NCBI GenBank assembly: GCA_017543165.1
Contig: JAFYGL010000314.1
Coordinates: 1 to 5,863, forward strand
Direction: 5' to 3'
From: Victivallales bacterium
GTDB lineage: Bacteria > Verrucomicrobiota > Lentisphaeria > Oligosphaerales > Oligosphaeraceae
Length of the DNA: 5,863 nucleotides
A program made the position numbers and the translations under genes. This document shows, piece by piece, positions 1-5,863 of the stretch (the first letter of the stretch is position 1; every line of letters begins with the position of its first letter). The notes below the pieces were generated by a model. It was given only the letters and a program-made list of their open reading frames with translations, made no database searches and was not told the origin of the DNA.

Positions 1-2148
1 GAAAGCCGCAATGGCGAATGGTTCTGGGGAATGCTGGACAAGAACAACATACGTACGATGTACGGCTACAGCAAGTCCGACAATGAGACCTTCAGGAACA
101 TGCTGCGCGAGAAATACAAGACAAACAAGGCATTGCAGGCAGCGTGGAAGCAGCCAGAAGTCACCTTCGAAACAGCAAAGCAGCCATTTTTGAAGGACGC
201 GCTCAAGGAAGGGCAGGGCATCATACTCAATCCTGAAACGGACATGCCCATCATCGACTGGTATGTCTTCAGGAACAGAGTCTTTTCCGAGGCGATCATC
301 CATTTCTGCAAGCTGATAAAAGAGGAAACTGGCGGCAAGCTGCTGTGCGGTGCGTACTACGGCTACCTGATTGAACTTGTGGAGAACTATGGACGCCCGC
401 AGCAGCATCACGGCCACAACGAGTTCTACCAGGCGTCTGCCTCCCCATACGTTGACTTCCTGCGCGCGCCTGCACGCTACACCTACAAGAAGGTCGGAAT
501 GCCAGGCGGCTTCATGCAGCCTTTCACCACCAATTCGCTGAACAAGGTAATATGCCTTATGGAGAACGACGAGCGCAACTCCTACGCACCCCACGAGTGG
601 TGGAATATGGACCTATATACCAGCCGTACATCCACCAACATACAGACCCTCGGCAACCTCTACAGGGAATTCGCCGTCTCCACCGTCACTGGGCACGTCC
701 CGTACTGGAAAAATCTTCCGCGCGGAGCCTTCTATGAAAAGCCCGTGCTGGATGTAATACGCCACCTGGAGGGAATATATGAAAAACTGCCGCCAGTCCA
801 GGGATACATCAAAAATGACGTTGCCGTGGTCGGAGACGATGACAGCGTGTACCACACTTCATCAACAATTAGGGGCAGTGCGCTTCCCGCCGCCTATCGT
901 GCAATGTTCATACACATCAACAAGCTGGCGATTGGCTATAGCGTGCCCGTGATAAAGGATATGCTGCGCAAGGACTTCATGCCGCCGCACAAGCTGTATG
1001 TGATGCTGCCCACCATCTCGCTCACACAGAAGCAGAGGGAGCAGCTCATGGAGCGTTTTGAACGGGAGAAGGCAAGCGTCCTGTGGCTCTATGCGGCGGG
1101 GCCTGTCTATCCAGACAAGGCGGGACCAAAGCCCGAATACAATGGTGACTTCCTTGGAATGCAATTCACCATGGACGAGAAACTCTACAGGGGGAATATA
1201 GTTTATACGCACAATGGAGAGCAGTGCAACTTCAAAAGCGAGTTCCAATTTGGCCCGCATTTCTATCCTGCTGGCGGCTATGACAAGGTCCTCTACAAGG
1301 ACGGCGCCGACAGGCCCGTGCTGGTAAGCAAGAAGGTTGGAAATAGCGTGCATTATTTCTCTACACTTCCAGATATTCCTGTGCCTGTGATGGACCATAT
1401 CTGTTCACTGGCTGGCGTCGCTCGCTACGCCGAAGGCAGGGAAGACCCAGTATGGGTTGGCAACGACCTGGTCTTTCTCGTCGCGCGCACTGGCGGTGAA
1501 AAGAGGCTGATTGCACCAAAGGGCACGCATTTCAAGGCCATAATCGGCCCATTGACAGGAAACTATGCCTCCAATGAACCATGGGAGGCCATTCCTGGGA
1601 TGACGTATGGCTTCCTGCTGGAGAAGGGTGAGATTGCGCCGCGCGCCAGGGAGGCAGGCAAGCCACAGGCGAAGGAGGAGGCCTCAAAGACTTCTGCGTT
1701 GAAAAAGGAACTGGCATTTGTCGGCACTGAAGGAGCTGTGCCACAGGGATGGACCTACAACACAGGCATGAAGCTGAACGGGAAGGTCTCTGGCGATGCT
1801 AGGCTTGAAAACGGATGCCTCCATTTCACTTCTGGCAAGCAGTTCGCGGCCGTGTTCACGAGGGACCCGATTCCCGTCAATCAAATGCGCTTCTTCAAGG
1901 CGAAGGCGAAGGTGTCAGGACAGGGCAGGTTTTCCGTCTGCATCTATCAATACAGCGAAAAAGGAGGCTACCTGTCAGAGCCTGGAAAGGACTATATGTA
2001 CCTGAGTGAGGCGCCAAAAGAATATTCGGTGAAAATCCCGATATTGGATCCCGACAAGCGTAATGTGGGGTCTATACGTGTTGCGATAAACATCTGCCCT
2101 GAAACCGATGTCAAGGTCTCTGATTTGCAGATTGAAATATGCGATTGA
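1..2148 (+). CDS. GH42-like glycoside hydrolase (beta-galactosidase-like), 5'-truncated by window edge
   Basis: The frame is open from base 1, so the ATG at 31 is internal and the real start lies upstream; 715 residues and the TGA are visible. Residues 5-7 (GEW) and the following YGYS...FRNML..KY stretch resemble the acid/base region of GH42-like proteins common in Lentisphaerota. Residues ~80-195 carry the rest of the barrel: F..R..FSEAI, GAYYGYL, GHNEFYQASASPYVDFL.AP, and MENDERN, whose Glu188 is the likely nucleophile. Residues ~270-410 look like the Rossmann/GATase-like trimerisation domain (AVVGDDDS, then VLWLYAAGP). Residues ~470-540 resemble the usual small C-terminal beta domain. A charged Ala/Lys/Glu-rich linker (~542-572) leads to a beta-rich domain (~573-715) that may bind carbohydrate. 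The expected role is hydrolysis of beta-galactosides or related glycosides; the substrate is unknown. Catalytic residues are assigned from family knowledge, not alignment. The coding call is secure and the family call fairly so. Confidence 0.85.
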   Translation, partial: ESRNGEWFWGMLDKNNIRTMYGYSKSDNETFRNMLREKYKTNKALQAAWKQPEVTFETAKQPFLKDALKEGQGIILNPETDMPIIDWYVFRNRVFSEAIIHFCKLIKEETGGKLLCGAYYGYLIELVENYGRPQQHHGHNEFYQASASPYVDFLRAPARYTYKKVGMPGGFMQPFTTNSLNKVICLMENDERNSYAPHEWWNMDLYTSRTSTNIQTLGNLYREFAVSTVTGHVPYWKNLPRGAFYEKPVLDVIRHLEGIYEKLPPVQGYIKNDVAVVGDDDSVYHTSSTIRGSALPAAYRAMFIHINKLAIGYSVPVIKDMLRKDFMPPHKLYVMLPTISLTQKQREQLMERFEREKASVLWLYAAGPVYPDKAGPKPEYNGDFLGMQFTMDEKLYRGNIVYTHNGEQCNFKSEFQFGPHFYPAGGYDKVLYKDGADRPVLVSKKVGNSVHYFSTLPDIPVPVMDHICSLAGVARYAEGREDPVWVGNDLVFLVARTGGEKRLIAPKGTHFKAIIGPLTGNYASNEPWEAIPGMTYGFLLEKGEIAPRAREAGKPQAKEEASKTSALKKELAFVGTEGAVPQGWTYNTGMKLNGKVSGDARLENGCLHFTSGKQFAAVFTRDPIPVNQMRFFKAKAKVSGQGRFSVCIYQYSEKGGYLSEPGKDYMYLSEAPKEYSVKIPILDPDKRNVGSIRVAINICPETDVKVSDLQIEICD
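1624..2145 (+). other. Linker plus C-terminal beta-sandwich-like domain of the GH42-like protein
   Basis: After the last recognisable glycosidase segment (GMTYGFLLEKGE), the protein has about 30 residues rich in Ala, Lys, Glu and Arg, typical of a flexible linker. About 140 residues with alternating hydrophobic strands follow, including GCLHFTSGK, FFKAKAKVSGQGRFSVCIYQ and SIRVAINICPETDVKVSDLQIEI. The ending resembles the last strands of galactose-binding-like folds. A carbohydrate-binding role is inferred from the fold pattern and position; I do not recognise a specific CBM family. Confidence 0.5.
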
Positions 2149-2257
2149 CATCATTCCAAAGAAGTCAATATCGCTGAAATTGCCTTGAACATTAAGACAA
2201 CGCTTTGTTCCCCTGGGGAACAAAACACAAAATTAAAGAAAATAAAGCCCCAAAAAA
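2149..2257 (+). promoter_or_regulatory. Intergenic leader with A-rich, non-Shine-Dalgarno region before the GATase-like ORF
   Basis: This 109-bp gap separates the glycosidase gene from the next ORF. It holds a perfect inverted repeat (2204-2224) followed by a purine/A-rich tract running up to the ATG at 2258, where seven A's abut the start. No GGAGG-like sequence is present in the 20 bases before the ATG, so initiation would rely on an unstructured A-rich leader. I could not pick a convincing -35/-10 pair with normal spacing. The ATG at 2258 is supported because MRIGYFRHW is a plausible first beta strand of the domain. Confidence 0.4.
2204..2224. repeat. Perfect 10-bp inverted repeat, candidate operator or hairpin
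   Basis: The arms TTTGTTCCCC (2204-2213) and GGGGAACAAA (2215-2224) are exact reverse complements around a single T at 2214. The centre lies 44 bp before the ATG at 2258. No T-run follows on either strand, so it is not a standard intrinsic terminator. Its dyad symmetry and position fit a binding site for a dimeric repressor or activator. As RNA it could form a 9-bp stem with a 3-base loop. The regulator is unknown. Confidence 0.55.
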
Positions 2258-2923
2258 ATGAGAATCGGTTATTTTCGTCATTGGTTCCAGCCGTCCTTTG
2301 CCTTTGTTGATTTCCTGAAGGCAGAGGGCTGTGACGTCGAGCAAATTGACTACAGCTACAAGGGTTACCTTGAGCCGTATGACATTGCATTGGTGGAGCA
2401 GGATGGCTTTGACGACTACATTGAAAATGACTCGGCATACATCCATGACTGGGTGGCGCGAGGCGGAATAATGCTGTTCATGCACCAGGACTGGCGTCGC
2501 TGGGCACCCTTCTTTCTGCCCGAGGCCTGCGGGTACACCCAACTAATACACCGCCATTGCGTGACCATAGACAAAGAATACTGGAATTACATGCTGCCTC
2601 GCGTGGAGCACATTGGCTCGCGCCTTTTCAACGAGCCCAATTCCATTTCGCCTGACGAGATGCTGGGCTGGAAGGTCCCGACTTTTGAGTTTGGCCTGGT
2701 GAAGAACGACCCCCAGGTTGCGCCAGCCGTTGTGGAAAGCACTGCCATCTCGTGCTACCAGGCGGGCGAGGGCTGGGAAATTCTGGGCTCCTATCGTGAC
2801 CCTGCTGTAAAAAACGGCGCACTGCTACTGCAGAGGAAAGTGGGCAAAGGATTGTATTTTCTATGCCAGATGCTCTTTCCTGAAAAGTCAGTCCCGATGG
2901 ACGACCCATGCCTGGCGTTCTGA
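2258..2923 (+). CDS. Class I glutamine-amidotransferase/ThuA-like domain; N-terminal part of a TGA-interrupted fusion
   Basis: The ORF has 221 residues. It begins with a beta strand (RIGYFRHW), then a helix, then QIDYSYKGYLEPYDIALVEQ, followed by a helix and GGIMLFMHQDWRRW. This alternating pattern is that of GATase1/ThuA-like flavodoxin-type domains. No Cys sits at the usual nucleophile elbow, so amidotransferase activity is unlikely and a binding or structural role is more plausible. The segment VGKGLYFLCQMLF near the end resembles the last strand of such domains, where a GKG...F motif is common. The ORF stops at TGA (2921-2923), but the same frame continues without further stops into the PHP ORF. 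The stop falls in CLAF*RKFLPNLMAHI, which looks like the helix that normally closes this domain, so the protein seems cut short by about ten residues. No Shine-Dalgarno sequence precedes the start. The coding call is good; the domain call is moderate. Confidence 0.75.
   Translation: MRIGYFRHWFQPSFAFVDFLKAEGCDVEQIDYSYKGYLEPYDIALVEQDGFDDYIENDSAYIHDWVARGGIMLFMHQDWRRWAPFFLPEACGYTQLIHRHCVTIDKEYWNYMLPRVEHIGSRLFNEPNSISPDEMLGWKVPTFEFGLVKNDPQVAPAVVESTAISCYQAGEGWEILGSYRDPAVKNGALLLQRKVGKGLYFLCQMLFPEKSVPMDDPCLAF
2921..2923 (+). other. In-frame TGA splitting a GATase-like/PHP fusion gene
   Basis: Both flanking ORFs are in the same frame, with 21 bases between this TGA and the next ATG. The intervening codons (RKFLPNL) read as continuous helix. 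No Shine-Dalgarno sequence precedes the ATG at 2945. One base change (TGG or CGA to TGA) would explain it. Trp is the natural candidate, giving CLAFW. Read through, the product is 567 residues including position 222. Options are a real nonsense mutation, a sequencing or assembly error, or a leaky stop. Confidence 0.7.
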
Positions 2924-2944
2924 CGCAAGTTCCTGCCGAATCTG

Positions 2945-3961
2945 ATGGCGCATATAAGCCGTTTCAAAGCGGGGGACACAGAAGTTTCACCTCGTGTCCG
3001 CAGGCAATTGCCCCTTAAGCGCAACTACAATCTTGCCATTCACATGCATTCCCTGGACTGGTTTGGATGCGATTCTTCCCTGGGCACCATTGAGGCAATC
3101 ATGCGCCGCTGGCGCATAGACATCTGCGGTCTGGCGCTCAAGGACACTGCATGCTACGACAATCACCTTGACTTGGATGACTATTCCAACGAGAAGGCTC
3201 TGTTCCTGCATGGCCAGGAATACCACCCTTTCAATTGGCATGATTCCCACGATGATTCCCACAACACCTACCATATTTTGGCCTTGGGGGTGGATGAGGA
3301 GGCCTATACACCTGAATTCACCTGTTCCCTGTTCTCTGACGCAGAGGTGGAAGACTATTTCCGCCGCGCCATTGCCCATGTGCACAAGCATCACGGCGTG
3401 GCCATTGCGACCCATCCGTATTGTGACACATGGACTGAACATCCCTGCGATGGCGCTGACCTGGAGCCACTGCGCCCCCTGGCTGGAACGACGATTGAAA
3501 AGCAGTGGCTTGCAGGAAAGCATTTTACCCTTATGAATTCAGTGGATCTGTTCGGCTACAAACGGATGTTCACCAATCCCGCCTCCAATTTCATTTACAC
3601 AGGAGCCGTGCCCACGCGGGACAACGTATGCGCGGCGGTCAAGGCTGGTCACTCGATTGCCGCATGTTTCTTCTATGGCTGCGACATCACTTTGAATGGC
3701 TATCTGCCTGGCGACACGCTGCCAAGGCAGGAGGCTCATGCCTTCCAGCTCAAGGCGGAAGTGTTTGATGGCGTTTTGCTGGAGGCTAGAATCTATGCGG
3801 GAGCCGTTCTTGTCCAGACCGTTCCATTGTCAGGAACCTCTTTTGAGGGCGAACTCCCGCTTCAGGACATTCCTGTTGACGCACCCTATCTGCGCGTGGA
3901 GCTCATCGGCTCCCGCCAGAGGCAGATGGCGGCAAGCAATCCCTTCTGGCTTGCCAAATGA
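2945..3961 (+). CDS. CehA/McbA-like PHP-domain metallohydrolase; C-terminal part of the interrupted fusion
   Basis: The ORF has 338 residues. The PHP signature is clear: NLAIHMHSLDWFG (His33 and His35, the first metal-binding pair), LALKDTACYDN (residues ~63-75), LHGQEYHP with Glu92, then a His-rich segment ending TYHILALGVDEE, and ATHPYCDTW with His157. The later stretch (CAAVKAGHSIAACFFYG..ITLNGYLPGD) matches the end of CehA/McbA-type proteins, which close with a short beta domain (here residues ~265-338). Family members are metal-dependent hydrolases of ester, phosphoester or carbamate bonds; the substrate here is unknown. Two usual elements differ: the tDH motif is KDT, and I see no clear terminal DxH. 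The ATG at 2945 lacks a ribosome binding site, and the frame is open back to TGA 2921-2923, so this is probably the second half of a longer protein. There is no signal peptide, so it is likely cytoplasmic. Confidence 0.8.
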   Translation: MAHISRFKAGDTEVSPRVRRQLPLKRNYNLAIHMHSLDWFGCDSSLGTIEAIMRRWRIDICGLALKDTACYDNHLDLDDYSNEKALFLHGQEYHPFNWHDSHDDSHNTYHILALGVDEEAYTPEFTCSLFSDAEVEDYFRRAIAHVHKHHGVAIATHPYCDTWTEHPCDGADLEPLRPLAGTTIEKQWLAGKHFTLMNSVDLFGYKRMFTNPASNFIYTGAVPTRDNVCAAVKAGHSIAACFFYGCDITLNGYLPGDTLPRQEAHAFQLKAEVFDGVLLEARIYAGAVLVQTVPLSGTSFEGELPLQDIPVDAPYLRVELIGSRQRQMAASNPFWLAK

Positions 3962-3996
3962 GGTAATTGCAAAACTGCTAGTTTTGAAATTACCTC
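3960..3996 (+). repeat. Upstream hairpin of a tandem hairpin pair
   Basis: The outer arms GAGGTAATT (3960-3968) and AATTACCTC (3988-3996) pair perfectly. After one G/A mismatch, the inner arms CAAAAC and GTTTTG pair around the loop TGCTA. The stem starts inside the stop codon of the PHP gene. No T-run follows, so it is not itself a terminator. Bases 3960-3978 match 4010-4028 at 17 of 19 positions, so the two hairpins appear to be duplicates that diverged. Confidence 0.75.
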
Positions 3997-4009
3997 AAAT
4001 ATGAGGCTT

Positions 4010-4046
4010 GAGGCAATTGCAAGACTGCAGTTGCCTCGTTTTTTTT
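4010..4046 (+). terminator. Rho-independent terminator downstream of the PHP gene
   Basis: The arms GAGGCAATTGCA (4010-4021) and TGCAGTTGCCTC (4026-4037) form a 12-bp stem with one G-T wobble and the loop AGAC. A G and then eight T's (4039-4046) follow. This is a textbook intrinsic terminator. It ends 19 bases before the ATG at 4066, which leaves almost no room for a promoter serving the next gene, so it may act as an attenuator within that gene's leader. Confidence 0.87.
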
Positions 4047-4056
4047 CTATGACTTT

Positions 4057-4063
4057 GAGGTGA
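4057..4063 (+). promoter_or_regulatory. Ribosome binding site of the secreted modular protein
   Basis: GAGGTGA is a strong Shine-Dalgarno match. It lies 2 bases before the ATG at 4066 and 5 bases before the ATG at 4069. The second spacing is nearer the usual optimum, so translation may start at Met2. It is the only clear ribosome binding site in the window. Confidence 0.75.
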
Positions 4064-4065
4064 AA

Positions 4066-4128
4066 ATGATGAGAATATGTGTGGCATTCATTGTTTTAGT
4101 AGGATTGCTGACGCTTCACGGCGAGGCG
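4066..4128 (+). other. Signal peptide of the secreted modular protein
   Basis: Residues 1-21 show a short N-region with Arg3, a hydrophobic core of about 12 residues (VAFIVLVGLLTL) and a small-residue cleavage site (G-E-A before Ile22). The Cys at position 5 is inside the N-region and is not a lipobox. This indicates Sec-dependent export. Confidence 0.8.
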
Positions 4129-5863
4129 ATTCGTCTGAATAAAGGGACCTCATTTACGAAAGCGACTGGAATTATGCCTTTGCGGGAGGACAGGCACTAT
4201 CGCCTGAAACTCAATGCAAGGGGCGGCCAAGGAAAACTTGAGGTGAAACTGTGGCAGTACACTGCGGGACAGAGAGAGATCGGCGCATACAATGTCAGGG
4301 CGCAGGCGGAGACAGTGACCACCCTTGTCGAGGAAATCAAGGCGGGAAGCAGGGAATTCCTGGTTGCGGATGCCTCCAAATGGAAAATCCCGCAAATGGG
4401 CAACATAGTCGTGTTCAATGCAAAGCCAGACATGAGCGACTTGCCGAATTTCAACATCGCATATTATGTGAAGTCCATTGAACAGATTGGCGACAAGTGG
4501 AAAATCGTTCTTAGCAATGCAGTGGGATTCAATGTGGCGGCTGGCAGCGGCGTGCGTCTTCACAGCGATGGAGACCGAATGTCCTTTGATTTGCAATTGC
4601 CAATTAGCGGGCAATTCACGAGCCTCATAAGGCCAGTCTCAATGGGCAATGGCAAACATGTGGGCTATTTTTGGAAGGGAAGCGCCTTTGCGCAGATATA
4701 TTTGCGCACTGATTCACCCGAACCAGTCGAAATCACAGGCATCGCACTGGAGGAAATATCAGACGCCGAAATAGAAGAAATGAAAAAGCAGGAGGCCGCC
4801 AGGCGGCTCGCCGAAGAGCAGGGGATTCGCCCATACGGACATACCAAAATCTTCAAGGAGGAGGCCAATTGCTGGGAGTTCAACAATGTGTTCAATGTTT
4901 GGGCTGGCATAGCGCAGAAGTCCATTGAGAAACGCGCCGCGCAGTTTGAATGCGATTTCAAGTCTCCAGTGCCTGGCTTTGTGCAATTCCGCTTCACGCA
5001 GGTTCAGAACGGCAAGAAAGTCACGCGGGAACTTCCAGTGCAGTCGGTGATACCAGACAACGAATACCGCCGCTACCGCTTTGCCTTGTCCGATTCGCGC
5101 GGCTGGGAGAAGGACAGTCCACTCGTGGGCTGGAGCTTCTGCTTCCGCTATTACATGGAGAAGGACAGGAGAATCGGCTTCAGAAATCCAGTTTTGCAGG
5201 AGGAAGAGAACCTGCTGGTGGGGGCGGCTGCCTGGCAGCAGGGGAAGCCGCTTGAGATGCCTGACGTGCGCCCGCTGGGCAAATACCGCCTGGAGTGGAA
5301 AGGAGGCGTCTGCCCTGGTGTGGAACTGCGTTTCTATGACTACATGCAAAGACCGTTGCCAGAATCCGTCAGGCTGAATCCAGGGGAGGCATGCATGGAT
5401 TTCAGCGTTCCTGAAATGACGATCAAGGCACAGGCAATCCCACTGGGAAAGGGCAAGGGGGCGCCAAGGCTCACGACAGTTGATTTCCGCCGTCGCTATA
5501 CGCCAGAGGTGTTCTGGCGTGGGCAATGGATATGGACGCAGCTTGACGAACTGGGGCCGTTCTTCTCAAATGTGTGCTTTTGCAAGGAATTCGATTTGCC
5601 TGAGGAGGCTGAGATGGCAGCAATCGCCGTAATGGCTGATGACCAGTCTGAAACAAGGGTTAATGGCAAGCTTGTCGGCTTCACATGGCAGATTCCAGAA
5701 CCCAAGCGCTATATGATTGAAAAATACCTGAAGCCAGGGCGCAACAAGGTTGAAATCAGGGTTTACAACGGCACGCTCAATGCAGGATTGTGCTCTGACA
5801 TTTATGTACGTCTCCGTTCAGGCAAGGAAATCAAACTGGAGACGGACAGAACCTGGCGCTGGC
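4066..5863 (+). CDS. Secreted multi-domain carbohydrate-active protein with rhamnosidase-N/GH2-like sugar-binding region, 3'-truncated by window edge
   Basis: The frame runs open from ATG 4066 to the window end (599 codons plus one base). Residues 1-21 form a signal peptide: a short charged start, a hydrophobic core (VAFIVLVGLL), and likely cleavage after GEA at 21. Residues ~24-225 are a beta-rich domain with an inserted AGSREFLVADAS...GNIVVF segment, a pattern also seen in other exported beta proteins. Residues ~229-254 are a charged helix (EEMKKQEAARRLAEEQ) that probably acts as a spacer. Residues ~258-395 are a second beta-sandwich-like domain. Residues ~480-599 (W.GQWIWTQ, CKEFDLPEEAEMAAIAVMADDQSETRVNGK, YLKPGRNKVEIRVYN) strongly resemble the N-terminal sugar-binding domain of alpha-L-rhamnosidases and GH2 enzymes. 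A catalytic domain would be expected beyond the window. It is probably exported and acts on plant, algal or host glycans. No lipobox is seen. The family assignment is by pattern only. Confidence 0.85.
   Translation, partial: MMRICVAFIVLVGLLTLHGEAIRLNKGTSFTKATGIMPLREDRHYRLKLNARGGQGKLEVKLWQYTAGQREIGAYNVRAQAETVTTLVEEIKAGSREFLVADASKWKIPQMGNIVVFNAKPDMSDLPNFNIAYYVKSIEQIGDKWKIVLSNAVGFNVAAGSGVRLHSDGDRMSFDLQLPISGQFTSLIRPVSMGNGKHVGYFWKGSAFAQIYLRTDSPEPVEITGIALEEISDAEIEEMKKQEAARRLAEEQGIRPYGHTKIFKEEANCWEFNNVFNVWAGIAQKSIEKRAAQFECDFKSPVPGFVQFRFTQVQNGKKVTRELPVQSVIPDNEYRRYRFALSDSRGWEKDSPLVGWSFCFRYYMEKDRRIGFRNPVLQEEENLLVGAAAWQQGKPLEMPDVRPLGKYRLEWKGGVCPGVELRFYDYMQRPLPESVRLNPGEACMDFSVPEMTIKAQAIPLGKGKGAPRLTTVDFRRRYTPEVFWRGQWIWTQLDELGPFFSNVCFCKEFDLPEEAEMAAIAVMADDQSETRVNGKLVGFTWQIPEPKRYMIEKYLKPGRNKVEIRVYNGTLNAGLCSDIYVRLRSGKEIKLETDRTWRW

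Noticed and set aside
862..1398. 178-residue open frame on the minus strand
   Set aside because: It is antisense to the best-conserved part of the GH42-like gene and shows no recognisable motif or start signal.
2204..2224. Inverted repeat as intrinsic terminator of the GH42-like gene
   Set aside because: The bases after it are A/C-rich with no T-run on the + strand, and there is none on the minus strand side either. A factor-dependent role cannot be excluded.
2921..2923. TGA read as selenocysteine
   Set aside because: Only a weak 5-bp hairpin (2959-2972) follows, with its loop about 40 bases downstream, farther than usual for a bacterial SECIS. The position lies in a closing helix with no redox motif.
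2921..2923. Genome-wide recoding of TGA as a sense codon
   Set aside because: TGG encodes Trp throughout, and the other gene ends at 2146-2148 and 3959-3961 are TGA. Reading through the latter would carry the protein across an intrinsic terminator.
2987..3523. 178-residue open frame on the minus strand inside the PHP gene
   Set aside because: It is antisense to the PHP metal-binding motifs, and its long open frame follows from the codon use of the real gene.
4759..5526. 255-residue open frame on the minus strand
   Set aside because: It lies wholly inside the secreted protein gene. Its product is rich in Trp, His, Arg and Leu with no domain pattern, as expected for an antisense shadow.
1..5863. 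CRISPR arrays, tRNA or rRNA genes, insertion sequences
   Set aside because: No regularly spaced repeats, cloverleaf-like stretch, transposase motif or terminal inverted repeats were seen. The window is almost fully coding on one strand.

Overview
The window reads as part of a carbohydrate-degradation region from an uncultured bacterium. Protein style points to the PVC group, most likely Lentisphaerota/Victivallales or a near relative: a large modular glycoside-hydrolase-like protein, a CehA/McbA-type PHP metallohydrolase, and an exported multi-domain protein with galactose-binding-like folds. This placement comes from recalled family patterns, not from a search. Base composition is slightly GC-rich by eye. 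All genes are on the + strand. The genetic code looks standard: TGG is used for Trp throughout, and complete genes end in TGA.

Layout: (1) Bases 1-2148 hold the 3' part of a GH42-like glycosidase gene. Its N-terminus is cut by the window edge, and it ends in a linker and a beta-sandwich-like C-terminal domain. (2) Bases 2149-2257 are a 109-bp gap with a perfect 10-bp inverted repeat (2204-2224) and an A-rich leader. (3) Bases 2258-3961 form one reading frame of 568 codons interrupted at codon 222 by TGA (2921-2923). The part before it is a class I glutamine-amidotransferase/ThuA-like domain. The part after it is a PHP-type metallohydrolase. The second part has no recognisable ribosome binding site, so the pair looks like one fusion gene split by a nonsense codon, a sequence error, or a read-through stop. 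(4) Bases 3962-4065 hold two related hairpins in tandem. The second is a textbook intrinsic terminator ending only 19 bases before the next start codon. (5) Bases 4066-5863 hold the 5' part of a gene for a secreted multi-domain protein. It has a signal peptide, beta-sandwich-like modules, and a region like the N-terminal sugar-binding domain of alpha-L-rhamnosidases and GH2 enzymes. It runs off the window end, so any catalytic domain is not visible.

Together these suggest a polysaccharide or glycoconjugate utilisation locus. The secreted modular protein would bind and perhaps cleave glycans, the GH42-like enzyme would act on galactoside-like or related oligosaccharides, and the PHP protein would hydrolyse an ester or similar bond. 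The exact substrates cannot be read from the sequence. The points most worth a second look are the in-frame TGA in the fusion gene and the duplicated hairpin/terminator leader before the secreted protein.
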